Origin: Acuticoccus sp963704595 | GTDB lineage: Bacteria > Pseudomonadota > Alphaproteobacteria > Rhizobiales > Amorphaceae | Assembly (NCBI GenBank): GCA_963704595.1 | Contig: OY969922.1 | Span: forward strand, 1,736,001-1,800,000 | DNA: 64,000 bases | Direction of reading: 5' to 3' | Shown here: positions 10,944 through 19,456 of the stretch, one piece after another | Numbering within the stretch: the first letter of the stretch is position 1 | How the letters are laid out: every line of letters starts with the position of its first letter | Notes under the pieces: model-generated | Databases searched by the model: none | What the model was told of the DNA's origin: nothing | The model's input: only the letters and a program-made list of their open reading frames with translations | Position numbers and translations under genes: made by a program

Positions 10944-11396
10944 ATGACGAAAGCGCTGGACGGCGGCATCACGCCGGAGGGGGAAGGGTTCGAGGGCGTA
11001 TCCTGGAACATCCTCGGCCAGATCTATTTCCCGAAGGCGGACTGCGAAAGCACGTTCGCGTTCGAGGCCAACTCCGAGCCCGGCCAGTTCGTCCCCGTCC
11101 ACATCCACCACACGCAGGACGAGTTCATTCTTGTGCAGGAAGGCCAGCTCGAGCTGAAGCTCGGCGGCGAGTGGTCGACCGCGAAGGCCGGCGACCTGGT
11201 GCGGATGCCGAAGGGCGTGCCCCACGGCTACTTCAACAAGTCCGACGTGCCGGCCCGCGCGCTTTTCTGGGTCTCCCCCGCCGGCCAGCTCAAGGACCTC
11301 TTCGTCGCCCTCGACGAGCTGACCGACGTGGTCGAAGTGGTCCGTCTCTCCGCGCAGCACGACGTGGAATTCCTCCCCGCCGAAGCCAACGAGTAA
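10944..11396 (+). CDS. Small cupin-domain protein
   Basis: A 150-residue single-domain cupin. The metal-binding motif 1 is visible as HIHHTQDEFILVQEG and motif 2 as MPKGVPHGYF. An N-terminal extension begins TKALDGGITPEGEGFEG. GAGGGA stands five bases before the ATG at 10944. Cupins of this size are often isomerases, dioxygenases or ligand sensors; nothing here decides which. It runs toward, and nearly touches, the amidohydrolase at 11400 on the other strand. A role in the same degradation module is possible but rests on proximity alone. Confidence 0.75.
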   Translation: MTKALDGGITPEGEGFEGVSWNILGQIYFPKADCESTFAFEANSEPGQFVPVHIHHTQDEFILVQEGQLELKLGGEWSTAKAGDLVRMPKGVPHGYFNKSDVPARALFWVSPAGQLKDLFVALDELTDVVEVVRLSAQHDVEFLPAEANE

Positions 11397-11399
11397 GCG

Positions 11400-12386
11400 T
11401 CAGCCGGCGAGGTTGAAGAAGGCCTTCGCCGTGCCGGACGTGACGGTGGCGCGCTCCGCTGCCGTCAGCCCCGCGGCGTCCAGCGTGCCGACGGGGTCGG
11501 TATCGCCCATGTCGAACGGATAGTCGCTCCCCAGCATCACCCGGTCGGCGCCCATGAAGGCGACGAGCCTTGCGGTGTCGTCGGGCCGGAACACGCAGGT
11601 GTCGACCACGAGGCGCTTGAGGTAGTGCGACGGCGGCTCGGGCGAGAGCGCGCGCACCTCGGGCCGCACCTTCCAGGTGTGGTCGAACCGGCCGATGTAG
11701 GACGGTGCGAAGCCGCCGCCGTGCGGGATGTACACCTTCAGCGACGGAAAGCGCTCGAACACGCCGCCGAAGACGAGGTGGTTGAACGCGATCAGCTCCT
11801 CCAGCGGCTGCGCCACCGAATTGACCATGAAGAAGGGCGAAAGACGCTCGCCGTGCGAGAAGCCGAGCGGATGGATCATCAGCCCCGCGCCGGCGCTCTG
11901 GAGCGCGTCGTAGACCGGATCGAGCGCCCGGTCGGAAAGTTCGCGCGTGTCGGCGCGCGTGTCGATCTGGAAGGCGCGCAGGCCCGCCTTCACGCCCCAT
12001 GAGATCTCCGCGACGGATGCCTCGGGGTCGGTGAGCGGCAGCGTGCCGATCCCCGCGAACCTTTCCGGCGCCTTCGCGACCATGGCCAGAACGTGCTCGT
12101 TCTGCGCGCGGCTCACCTCGGCGAGGAGCCCGGTGTCGGCCCAGTAGTGCTGCTGGCCGGGGGCGGGGGCGACGACCTGAAAGTCGACGCCCATCGCCGC
12201 CATCTCGCCAAGCCGCCGCTCGACGTTGTTGAACTTGTCGGCGAGCTCCGGGAACTGCGCCTTGTCGGCCGCCTTGCTCTCGGCCGACATGTCGCGCTGG
12301 TAGGGGATGCTGTCCGGTCCGATGTGGTCCGCCACCATCTGGTTGACGGCGGGGCACAGGGTGTGAGTGTGCGCGTCGATGATCAC
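11400..12386 (-). CDS. Amidohydrolase-superfamily protein of the ACMSD (decarboxylase) type
   Basis: A 328-residue TIM-barrel metalloenzyme. It opens with IDAHTHTLCP, the HxH metal site on the first strand. It then shows MIHPLGFSHGER, YIPHGGGFAPSYIGRFDH and LGSDYPFDMGDTDP, the further His and Asp ligands in the pattern of 2-amino-3-carboxymuconate-6-semialdehyde decarboxylase relatives. Members of this family decarboxylate or hydrolyse ring-cleavage products. The start is GTG at 12386 in a GTGA overlap with the OsmC gene. It is the last gene of the five-gene leftward operon that starts at 15602. Confidence 0.85.
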   Translation of the reverse strand: MIIDAHTHTLCPAVNQMVADHIGPDSIPYQRDMSAESKAADKAQFPELADKFNNVERRLGEMAAMGVDFQVVAPAPGQQHYWADTGLLAEVSRAQNEHVLAMVAKAPERFAGIGTLPLTDPEASVAEISWGVKAGLRAFQIDTRADTRELSDRALDPVYDALQSAGAGLMIHPLGFSHGERLSPFFMVNSVAQPLEELIAFNHLVFGGVFERFPSLKVYIPHGGGFAPSYIGRFDHTWKVRPEVRALSPEPPSHYLKRLVVDTCVFRPDDTARLVAFMGADRVMLGSDYPFDMGDTDPVGTLDAAGLTAAERATVTSGTAKAFFNLAG

Positions 12387-12841
12387 GCGAAGGTCCAGTT
12401 CTGCTCGATCTTCGTGCCGGCCCGCGTGAGGATCACGGACATCGGGCAGCGCTCCTCAAGTTCGTCGCGGAAGCCGGGGAGGTCGGCCTCGGCCATGTCG
12501 GTCGCGGCGCGGATGTCGAGGACCACGCGGGGGAAGGGGACCGGCACGTCGGCCTCCCGGTCGATGCCGCGATGGTCGAGATAGCCCACGCACGACATGC
12601 CCTTGAAGGTCAGGGACACGCCGCGCTCGTGCGCGATCCGCGCGGCGATGACGTGGGTGCAGCTCATCAGCGCGGCGAGCATGGTTTCGAGCGGGGTGGG
12701 GCCGACGTCGGTGCCGTGGCGGTAGGGCGGCTCGTCCACCACCAGCGAGTGGCCGCGCACCTTCACTTCCGTGAGGCTCATGGTCGGGCAGTGCGCCTCG
12801 AGTTTCACCTCGATCAGCGCCTTCTTGCGGACTTCTACCAT
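12383..12841 (-). CDS. OsmC/Ohr family protein
   Basis: A 152-residue OsmC-fold protein with the conserved redox pair visible as Cys61 (MLAALMSCTH) and Cys132 (ELEERCPMS). It has the LETMLAALMSCT helix typical of the family and two further cysteines (18 and 84). Characterised relatives reduce organic hydroperoxides with a thiol partner. Its placement between a cysteine hydrolase and an amidohydrolase, coupled by one-base and GTGA overlaps, suggests it detoxifies a peroxide or reactive intermediate of that pathway. A general stress role is less likely in this setting. The ATG is at 12841. Confidence 0.85.
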   Translation of the reverse strand: MVEVRKKALIEVKLEAHCPTMSLTEVKVRGHSLVVDEPPYRHGTDVGPTPLETMLAALMSCTHVIAARIAHERGVSLTFKGMSCVGYLDHRGIDREADVPVPFPRVVLDIRAATDMAEADLPGFRDELEERCPMSVILTRAGTKIEQNWTFA

Positions 12842-13482
12842 CACGAATTTCCCTTGCCGGCGAGGCCGAGCGCCATGATCTCGTCGGTGGTCATCACCCA
12901 GCCGAACGCCGTTCTGATGACCGCAAGCGCTGCGTCGTGCAGCGCCGGGTCGTCCATGGTGTCGACGCAGTCGCTGGCGACGATCACTGCATAGTCGAGG
13001 ACGTTGGCGGCGGTCGTGGTCGCCATCACGCACGAGTTGGTGTTCACGCCGGTGATGATGACGGTGTTGATGCCGTGCGACCGCAAATGAAAGTCGAGGT
13101 CGGTGGCGCGAAAACAGTCGTAGCGCTTCTTGGTGTCGACGATGCGGTCGGCGGGATCCAGCAATTGCGGCATCACGGTGCAACCGGGCATACCATCGAG
13201 ATTGTGCTTCAGCACGTTTTTCCGCGTTGCGGCGGGGTCTTCGGCGCGGGTGCGCCAGAACGGGTTGGCGGCGATCTCGGTGGCGTCGCGGTAGCGGGTG
13301 ACGATGTGGATCACCGGGATGCCGGCGCTGCGGCACCAGTCCATCAGCCGTTTGTTGGCGGCAATCACGCGCTCCGCCGCCTCCGGCGTGACGGGCATGG
13401 TGGCGACCTCGGGGTCGAGGTGGCCGCGGTGGCAGTCAATCGCGACCAGCGCTGCGCGGGGCATGTCGACGCCGAGATTCAT
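12841..13482 (-). CDS. Isochorismatase-family cysteine hydrolase (amidase type)
   Basis: A 213-residue hydrolase with the family catalytic triad in place: Asp16 (ALVAIDCHRGH), Lys118 (VDTKKRYDCF) and Cys151 (ITGVNTNSCVMAT). Enzymes with this triad, such as N-carbamoylsarcosine amidohydrolase and maleamate amidohydrolase, cleave C-N bonds of small amides. The ATG at 13482 makes an ATGA overlap with the upstream hydrolase gene and is preferred to the more upstream ATG at 13497. Its place in the operon suggests release of ammonia or carbamate from a linear amide intermediate. Confidence 0.87.
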   Translation of the reverse strand: MNLGVDMPRAALVAIDCHRGHLDPEVATMPVTPEAAERVIAANKRLMDWCRSAGIPVIHIVTRYRDATEIAANPFWRTRAEDPAATRKNVLKHNLDGMPGCTVMPQLLDPADRIVDTKKRYDCFRATDLDFHLRSHGINTVIITGVNTNSCVMATTTAANVLDYAVIVASDCVDTMDDPALHDAALAVIRTAFGWVMTTDEIMALGLAGKGNS

Positions 13483-14711
13483 GTCAGCGGCGCCCATGAG
13501 GTTTTCAGGAGCGCGCGCTGGTCGATGCCGAAGCGGTCGGCGAGCCAGTCGGCGAGGATTTCCTGCCCCAGCGTCGGGTTGTCGTGCTGGCAGTGCTCGG
13601 CGCCGGTCTCCTCGGGCGCGACAATGCGCAGTGTCGCGTCAACGCCTTCGGCGATTGCGGCCTCGTAGGTTTGTGTGGCGGCCTTCACCGTGAGGACGTC
13701 ATGCCCGCCGTGGAGGACGAGGAAGGGGCAGGCCATGTTGCCGATGTGGCCTTCCAAGGTGAAGGCTTTCGCGGTTTCCAGTGCCTCGGCCATGGTTTTG
13801 CCGCCCATCACCCAGCGGATGTGCATGGCAAGGCCGAAGCTGTCGTCCTTGTCGCCCCACATCTCGTGGACCGACCAGATCGCGCCATGGGCGATGACGG
13901 CGGCGAGTCTCTTCTCGTAGCAGCCAGCGCGGGCGGCGTAGTAGCCGCCCATGGAGGAGCCGCAGCAGGCAATCCGGTTGGGGTCGACGTCGTCGCGGGT
14001 CAGCAGCCAGTCGATGCAAGCGCCAACGGGGACTTCGGTGTCGGCGCGGGCGGTGAGGCCGTGGCGGCGGAGAGTGCCGCCCTGTCCGGGGAGGTCCACC
14101 ATCAGCACCGAGATGCCGCGCTGCAGGGCACCGTGCGCCTGCATGAACCACATCTCGTCTTTAATGGAGTCGAGCCCGCCGAAGCAGATCAGCACCGGCA
14201 TCCTGTCGCCGGGGAAGGGGGCGCGGACGAAGTAGCCGCAGATCGGCTTGCCGTCCTCGTAGGGGATGTCGACCACTTCGCCGGGCGGGTTGAGGTGGCG
14301 CAGGAAGCCTTGGCTGGAGGCCTCCATCTTCTCGAAGGTGGGGAGGCGGCGCGGGTCGTCGGGCTCGAGGTGGAACTCGGCCTGCCGGTAGTGTTCTACC
14401 GCGCGCCTGTAGGCGTTGATTGCGGTCTGGATGTGCCCTGCGGCCTCGGCCTCGGTGGCGCGCGCAAAATTGTTGTCCGCCACCGTCATGTACTCGCGGT
14501 GCCAGCTTTCCTTGTCGCCGGGGATCATCCGGGAGGCGGCGAGGAAGTGCTCGGAGACCGCGCCGCCGCCCTCCTGCGTTTCGCCGAGACCCCGGCGGAA
14601 CTGGTAGGACAGCCACGGAAATTCCGGCCAGTGGTGCCAGCCCATCGGCTCGTAGTGCGGCGACAGGTCGTCGGGCGCCGCGTCGATCATGTTCTCGGTG
14701 GTTTCGGCCAT
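13479..14711 (-). CDS. Alpha/beta hydrolase of the DHPON-hydrolase/FrsA-like type
   Basis: A 410-residue alpha/beta hydrolase with a long helical N-terminal part (roughly residues 50-145) ahead of the hydrolase core. The core shows VLICFGGLDSIKDE (oxyanion region), the nucleophile elbow GSSMGG with Ser253, the acid in LHGGHDVL and the His in GAEHCQHDN. The N-terminal cap and overall length match 2,6-dihydroxypseudooxynicotine hydrolase and related C-C or ester hydrolases. Three bases separate it from the upstream deacetylase gene and an ATGA overlap links it to the amidase. C-C cleavage of a ring-opened keto intermediate is an inference from the family. Confidence 0.82.
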   Translation of the reverse strand: MAETTENMIDAAPDDLSPHYEPMGWHHWPEFPWLSYQFRRGLGETQEGGGAVSEHFLAASRMIPGDKESWHREYMTVADNNFARATEAEAAGHIQTAINAYRRAVEHYRQAEFHLEPDDPRRLPTFEKMEASSQGFLRHLNPPGEVVDIPYEDGKPICGYFVRAPFPGDRMPVLICFGGLDSIKDEMWFMQAHGALQRGISVLMVDLPGQGGTLRRHGLTARADTEVPVGACIDWLLTRDDVDPNRIACCGSSMGGYYAARAGCYEKRLAAVIAHGAIWSVHEMWGDKDDSFGLAMHIRWVMGGKTMAEALETAKAFTLEGHIGNMACPFLVLHGGHDVLTVKAATQTYEAAIAEGVDATLRIVAPEETGAEHCQHDNPTLGQEILADWLADRFGIDQRALLKTSWAPLT

Positions 14712-14714
14712 GGT

Positions 14715-15602
14715 TCAGGCTGCGTCCTGGCGGGTGGTCTGGAACCAGTCGTGGATCTGCTCGCCGGTCCAGAACTCGACGCCCTCGTGGCCCGCCATCC
14801 GCTCGAAGATTTCTTCAAAATACTTGATGCGGTGGGGGACGCCGGAAATGTACGGGTGGACGGCGACGGACAGGAACTTCGCCCGGTCGGCGCCCTCCAT
14901 GTAGAGACGGTCGAACTGGTCCATCACGCGGCGGGCGAAGTGCTCGCTCTCGTGGTGCTGGACGAGCATCATCGGGATGTCGTTGAGCTCCACCGTGTAG
15001 GGGAGGGTGATGAGCTCGCCGTTGTCAGTGCGCATCACGGTCGGCTCGTCGTCGAACACGAAGTCGCCGCAGTATTTGACGCCGTGCTTGGTGAGAAGTT
15101 CGGGGGTCTCATAGGTCTGCGTCAGGCCCGGGCCGAGCCAGCCGATGGGGCGCTTGCCGGTGAATTTCTCGCAGGTTTCGAGCGACTTGATGATGGTCGC
15201 TTCCTGATCGTCCAGCTTGTGCGTCGGCATCTGGACGAACGAGTGGCCCATGAACTCCCACCCGGCATCGCGGGCGGCGGCGGCGACCTGGGGGTACTCG
15301 TCGCAGACGCCGGCGTTGATGGAGAGGGTGGGCGTGATGCCGAGCCGGTCGAGCGCGGCCTTGAGGCGCCAGAAGCCGACGCGCATTCCGTACTCGTGCC
15401 AGGCCCAGTTGGGGATGTCCGGCGTCAGCACCTGCCCGGTCGGGGCGGGCAGGATCTGGCGCGCCATCGGCCGCTCGATCTCCCAGACCTCGAGGTTGAC
15501 GATGGGCCACACCACGAGGCGGACGCCGTCCGGCAGCTTGAGGGGCGGGCGATCGACGATCGGGCTGAAGTCGATCCGCTGGCGCGGCGTCGTCTGGGTC
15601 AT
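14715..15602 (-). CDS. PuuE-like polysaccharide-deacetylase-fold hydrolase (paralogue 1)
   Basis: A 295-residue NodB-homology protein. The metal-binding TFDD motif of true polysaccharide deacetylases is replaced by VNLEVWE. The C-terminal region keeps HPYISGVPHR, as in the allantoinase PuuE, which acts on a cyclic ureide. Other blocks are LTPDIPNWAWHEYG, GWEFMGHSF and GWLGPGLTQTYETPE. No signal peptide is present, so a cytoplasmic small-molecule substrate is more likely than a polysaccharide. It is the first gene of the leftward hydrolase operon and a clear paralogue of the gene at 19907. It is divergent from the XRE-cupin regulator. Confidence 0.85.
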   Translation of the reverse strand: MTQTTPRQRIDFSPIVDRPPLKLPDGVRLVVWPIVNLEVWEIERPMARQILPAPTGQVLTPDIPNWAWHEYGMRVGFWRLKAALDRLGITPTLSINAGVCDEYPQVAAAARDAGWEFMGHSFVQMPTHKLDDQEATIIKSLETCEKFTGKRPIGWLGPGLTQTYETPELLTKHGVKYCGDFVFDDEPTVMRTDNGELITLPYTVELNDIPMMLVQHHESEHFARRVMDQFDRLYMEGADRAKFLSVAVHPYISGVPHRIKYFEEIFERMAGHEGVEFWTGEQIHDWFQTTRQDAA

Positions 15603-15665
15603 TCTTGTCGTGGCTCCGTGCTCTGGTCCGCCCGGCCAGCGCCGACGGCTGGGGAGGGCGGCGAC

Positions 15666-15687
15666 GAAAGTCTTGCTGGCGGACTTG
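15666..15687. promoter_or_regulatory. GAAAGTC dyad upstream of the hydrolase operon
   Basis: GAAAGTC-N8-GGACTTG forms an inverted AAGTC/GACTT repeat 64 bases before the deacetylase start at 15602. The same half site recurs at 15794-15804 and 16445-16465, so it is a candidate binding site of the XRE-cupin regulator. Confidence 0.45.
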
Positions 15688-15793
15688 CGCCGCCGGATAT
15701 GTCTGGCACGCTGATCGCATGGCGGACGGCATCCACCGCCGCCAGCGCATCCGCGCCTGCTTGACTGATAATCAAGCTGCCTTTCTCATTTGT

Positions 15794-15804
15794 AAAGTCA
15801 CTTT
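15794..15804. promoter_or_regulatory. AAAGTCACTTT dyad in front of the XRE-cupin gene
   Basis: A perfect AAAGT-C-ACTTT palindrome lies 22 bases before the regulator's ATG and just downstream of a TTGACT hexamer at 15761. It is placed for autoregulation. Confidence 0.5.
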
Positions 15805-15825
15805 GGTGGGCTCCGGAGGAATCGG

Positions 15826-16428
15826 ATGGACGATGGCGCAACGGGCGGCGCAGCGGTGGAGGAGCGGGATGAAGTCGGCGTCGGCCTCCGGCTGAGGGAA
15901 ATGCGCCGCGCGGCGCACCTGCGCCTGAAGGACGTGGCGGCGCTGGCGCACTGCTCGGAATCGATGCTGTCCAAGATCGAGAACGGCAACGTCAGCCCCT
16001 CGATCAACACCCTGCACCGGATCACCCGCGCGCTCGGCACCTCGATCGGCGACCTTTTCGCGACGCCCGACACCGGCGCCCCGTTCGTGTTGCGGCAGGG
16101 GCGGCGGCCCACCCTCGTCAGCCATCCGCTGCGGCATGGCGACGGGATCGTGCTCGAAAGCCTTACCCCGTTCGAGATCGCGGGCATCCTGCAGGCACAG
16201 CTTCACATCGTGGCACCTGGCGGGGCGTCCGACGGCCTCATCAGCCACGAGGGCGAGGAAATGGGCTACGTCCTCGGCGGCTCGCTGGAGCTCACCGTCG
16301 ACGATCACCGCGCGGTTCTGGGGCCCGGCGACTCGTTCTTCTTTTCATCCAAGCGCCCACACGGCTACCGCAACGTCGGCGACACCGAGGTGCGCGTGGT
16401 CTGGGTGAATTCGCCGCCGACTTACTGA
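15826..16428 (+). CDS. XRE-family regulator with C-terminal cupin domain
   Basis: A 200-residue two-domain regulator. Residues about 20-75 form an XRE helix-turn-helix (LRLREMRRAAHLRLKDVA, then SESMLSKIENGNVSPSI). Residues about 110-195 form a cupin sensor domain (GGASDGLISHEGEEMGYVLGGSLELTV, then PGDSFFFSSKRPHGYRN). A strong GGAGG precedes the ATG. Relatives such as PuuR-type proteins repress catabolic genes and sense the substrate with the cupin. It sits between the leftward hydrolase operon and the rightward TRAP operon, and GAAAGTC dyads occur in front of all three units, so it probably controls the whole module. Confidence 0.88.
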   Translation: MDDGATGGAAVEERDEVGVGLRLREMRRAAHLRLKDVAALAHCSESMLSKIENGNVSPSINTLHRITRALGTSIGDLFATPDTGAPFVLRQGRRPTLVSHPLRHGDGIVLESLTPFEIAGILQAQLHIVAPGGASDGLISHEGEEMGYVLGGSLELTVDDHRAVLGPGDSFFFSSKRPHGYRNVGDTEVRVVWVNSPPTY

Positions 16429-16444
16429 AAGAAGGCCGTCGGCG

Positions 16445-16465
16445 GACTTTCTTATGAGGAAAGTC
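16445..16465. promoter_or_regulatory. GACTTTC-N7-GAAAGTC dyad in front of the TRAP operon
   Basis: Perfect 7-bp arms flank 7 bases, about 100 bases ahead of the TRAP binding-protein gene and immediately before TTGACT at 16469. It shares the GAAAGTC half site with the two dyads upstream of the regulator. Confidence 0.5.
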
Positions 16466-16568
16466 TGCTTGACTAGTGGCACGTCATTTGCAGGATTGGT
16501 GCAACGGCCAGCGGCTGCTGAGGCATCCGCCAAGGCCACCAGACCCCGGTCCCAGAAGGATGGCAGCT

Positions 16569-17579
16569 ATGAAAATCGCCCTCAATGTGACGACAGCACT
16601 CGGCCTTGCCCTCGCGGCCGGCGCGACATTCGCCCCGGAGGCGAATGCACAACAAGTGCTCAAGATTGCCCATATCCTGCCCGCAGGCGACCCGCGCGAC
16701 CTCGGCGCCCGTAAGCTGGAAGAGCTGATCGAGGCCAACGACACCTGCGATCTCGACGTGCAGGTCTACCCGTCCGGCCAGCTCGGCATGTTCAACGACA
16801 TCAACGAGGGCGTGCAGTTCGGCTCGATCGAGATGAGCGTGATGCCGGCGTCCTACATCGTCGGCACCGAGCCGCTGTTCGGCGTGTTCGACCTGCCGTT
16901 CTTCTGGCCGGCGGACGCCGACAAGCTCTACGAGGTCCAGCACGGCCCGGCGATGGAGAAGCTCGGCGAGACGATGGGCAACCACAACATGGTCCTCCTC
17001 GACGTCTGGCGCACCGGCTACAAGCAGTGGACCGCCAACCGTCCGCTGAAGACGCTGGACGACTACAACGGCCTCGTCGCCCGCGTGATGCCGTCCCCCG
17101 TCCTCGCCGAGCAGCAGAAGGCGCTGGGCCTCACCCCCGTCACCATGCCGTTCCCCGAGACCTACTCCGCGCTCCAGTCAGGCGCGATCGACGCGCAGGA
17201 GAACCCGAACCCGACATCCTGGAACATGAAGTTCCACGAGGTTCAGAGCCACCTCACCAAGACCAACCACGGCACGCTCGACCAGGTCATCCTCGTCAAC
17301 AAGCCGTTCTGGGAAGGCCTCAGCGAGGAGTGCCGCACCGCCATCGATGAGGCGATGCCGGCCGCCAACAAGCTCACCTTCGACGAGACGATGAAGCAGG
17401 AAGATCAGGCGATGGCCGACTTCGAGGCGGCCGGCATGACCGTCGTCGAGCTGACCGAGGAAGAGCGCAACGCCCTGCGTGACGCGATCCTGCCCACCGT
17501 GCGCAAGTTCTACGTCGAGACCACCGGCGGCCAGGGCGAGGAGATCGTCGGCGCATTCGAAGCTGAAATGGACGAGTGA
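16569..17579 (+). CDS. TRAP transporter solute-binding protein (DctP type), module 1
   Basis: A 336-residue periplasmic binding protein with a signal peptide (TTALGLALAAGATFAPEANA). The mature part starts QQVLKIAHILPAGDPRD. It has the DctP signatures LDVQVYPSGQLGM, EPLFGVFDLPFFW and FPETYSALQSGAIDAQEN. The ATG at 16569 is about nine bases from AGAAGGA; an ATG nine bases upstream is too close to that site. It is the first gene of a TRAP operon whose membrane genes follow with four-base and one-base overlaps. The ligand is unknown; context suggests a substrate of the flanking PuuE-like hydrolases. Confidence 0.9.
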   Translation: MKIALNVTTALGLALAAGATFAPEANAQQVLKIAHILPAGDPRDLGARKLEELIEANDTCDLDVQVYPSGQLGMFNDINEGVQFGSIEMSVMPASYIVGTEPLFGVFDLPFFWPADADKLYEVQHGPAMEKLGETMGNHNMVLLDVWRTGYKQWTANRPLKTLDDYNGLVARVMPSPVLAEQQKALGLTPVTMPFPETYSALQSGAIDAQENPNPTSWNMKFHEVQSHLTKTNHGTLDQVILVNKPFWEGLSEECRTAIDEAMPAANKLTFDETMKQEDQAMADFEAAGMTVVELTEEERNALRDAILPTVRKFYVETTGGQGEEIVGAFEAEMDE

Positions 17580-18175
17580 CCGGCCGGCCGAGGACCAAGC
17601 CCGTGCAGTTCTTCATGACCGTCGTGCGGACCACTCTGGGTTCGATCGACCGGATTGTCTCGGTGGCGGCGGGCATTGCCCTCCTCATCGTCACCTTCAC
17701 GATCTTCCTGAACGCCACGGGCCGGTACACCCTCGGCGCGACCTTCCTGGGCGGTGAGGAACTCGCAAGACTCCTCACCGTCTGGATCACCTTCGTGGCC
17801 GCCTACACCATGCTGCGCGAGGACGGCCACGTCTCGATCGACCTCCTCGTCCGCGTCGTGCCGATCCCCGTCCAGCGCACGCTGCGGGGCATCGCCGCCT
17901 TCATCGGCACGATCACGATGGGCTATCTCGCCTGGCGCGCCTACGAGCTCTCCGCTTTCTCCTTCGGCACCGGCCAGAGGGGCACGACGCTGCCCGTCCC
18001 GCGCGGCCTCTTCTTCCTGCCCGTCTTCATCGGCTCCGTCCTGATGACGGTCGCCTTCCTCGAAAAACTGGTGCGCGCCATCACCAACACCCTGCCGCCG
18101 CTGCCCGCCCTCGCCGAAATCGACGAGACGCCCCCGCCCGAGGAAGTGTTCGCCGCCCCCGGGGAGCGCGGTTGA
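17576..18175 (+). CDS. TRAP transporter small membrane subunit (DctQ type), module 1
   Basis: A 199-residue four-span membrane protein that joins the binding protein to the large permease. Hydrophobic spans alternate with FLNATGRYTLGATFLGGEELARLLTVWITFVAAYTML, where the EELAR/LTVW pattern is typical of DctQ, and with a C-terminal LEKLVRAI. The GTG start forms a GTGA overlap with the binding-protein gene. The protein carries a longer acidic, Pro-rich C-terminal tail (ETPPPEEVF) than most relatives. Confidence 0.88.
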   Translation: MTGRPRTKPVQFFMTVVRTTLGSIDRIVSVAAGIALLIVTFTIFLNATGRYTLGATFLGGEELARLLTVWITFVAAYTMLREDGHVSIDLLVRVVPIPVQRTLRGIAAFIGTITMGYLAWRAYELSAFSFGTGQRGTTLPVPRGLFFLPVFIGSVLMTVAFLEKLVRAITNTLPPLPALAEIDETPPPEEVFAAPGERG

Positions 18176-19452
18176 TGCCCGTCTCCCTGCTCCTCGGCTC
18201 GTCAATCTTCATCCTCGTCATCGGCGCGCCGATCTTCCTTGCGATCCTCGCCTCCACCTTCGGCACGTTCGAGCTGTTCGCGCCCGACGGGATGCCGCGG
18301 ATGGTGCTGCCGCAGCGGATGGTCGACGGCGTCAACAAGTTCTCGCTGCTAGCTATCCCGCTCTTCATCTTCGCCGCAGACATCATCGCCCGCGGCCAGA
18401 TCGGCTCGCGCCTCGTCGCGATGGTGGAGAGCTTCTGCGGGCACCTGCGCGGCGGTCTCGCCATCGCCACCATCCTCGCCTGCGCCATCTTCGGCGCCAT
18501 GTCCGGCATCGGCCCGGCGGCTGTCGTCTCGATCGGCCCCATCGTGTTTCCGGCGCTGATCCGGCAGGGCTATTCGCGCGGCTTCGCGGTCGGTCTGATC
18601 GTCACGGCGTCGACGCTCGCGATGCTGATCCCGCCGTCGGTGGCGATGATCCTCTATGCGCTGCAGACCAACACCTCCATCGGCGCGGTCTTCCTGTCCG
18701 GCCTCGGCTCGGGTTTCGTCTTCACGATCGTCCTCTGCCTCTACGCTTACGTCTACGCGCGGCGGCACGACATCGCGACGGACCGCAAGGCCACCTGGGC
18801 CGAGCGGATGGCGAAGACCAAGCAGGCAGCGTTCGCGCTCGGCCTGCCGGTCATCATCCTCGGCGGCATCTACGGCGGCGCGTTCACGCCGACGGAAGCC
18901 GCCGCGTTCGCCTGCGTCTACGCGATGTTCGTGGAGGTGCTGATCTACCGCAAGCTGACGGTGCCAGAACTCTTCCGCATCTCCTCGTCGTCGGCGGGCA
19001 CGATCTCGATCATCCTGATCCTCGTCGCCGCCGGAACGGTGCTCACCTACTTCCTCACCCTGTCGCAGATCCCGCAGCAGGTGACGGCAAGCCTCGCGGG
19101 TTCCTCGGAGACCGCGATCCTCCTCATCATCAACTTTTTGTTCCTGATCGCGGGAATGTTCGCCGACCCCAACTCGCTCATCATCGTCCTCACGCCGCTG
19201 ATGTACCAGGCCGCGCTCGGCGCCGGCATCGACCCCGTGCATCTCGGCGCGGTGATCGTCGCCAACGTCGCGCTCGGGATGGTGACGCCGCCGTTCGGCC
19301 TCAACCTCTTCATCGGCATCACCACCTTCCGCGTCTCCTATCTCGAGGTGGTGAAGGCGGTGATCCCGTTCATCGGGCTGATGCTGATCGTGCTGGCACT
19401 CATCACCTACATCCCGGCGATCTCGATGTTCCTGCCCGGACTGATGGGGTAG
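18175..19452 (+). CDS. TRAP transporter large permease (DctM type), module 1
   Basis: A 425-residue permease of the DctM family, which drives uptake with a cation gradient. Family blocks are FSLLAIPLFIFAADIIARG, FGAMSGIGPAAVVSIGPIV, LIPPSVAMILYALQT, FTPTEAAAFACVYA and GMVTPPFGLNLFIGI. The ATG at 18175 shares one base with the preceding stop (TGATG). It is followed four bases later by a small membrane gene. Confidence 0.92.
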   Translation: MPVSLLLGSSIFILVIGAPIFLAILASTFGTFELFAPDGMPRMVLPQRMVDGVNKFSLLAIPLFIFAADIIARGQIGSRLVAMVESFCGHLRGGLAIATILACAIFGAMSGIGPAAVVSIGPIVFPALIRQGYSRGFAVGLIVTASTLAMLIPPSVAMILYALQTNTSIGAVFLSGLGSGFVFTIVLCLYAYVYARRHDIATDRKATWAERMAKTKQAAFALGLPVIILGGIYGGAFTPTEAAAFACVYAMFVEVLIYRKLTVPELFRISSSSAGTISIILILVAAGTVLTYFLTLSQIPQQVTASLAGSSETAILLIINFLFLIAGMFADPNSLIIVLTPLMYQAALGAGIDPVHLGAVIVANVALGMVTPPFGLNLFIGITTFRVSYLEVVKAVIPFIGLMLIVLALITYIPAISMFLPGLMG

Positions 19453-19456
19453 GGGG

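Noticed and set aside
13584..15764. Plus-strand open frame of 726 codons opposite the hydrolase operon
   Set aside because: It runs antisense across two enzymes with intact active-site motifs and crosses their gene junction. It has no ribosome site and no recognisable fold.
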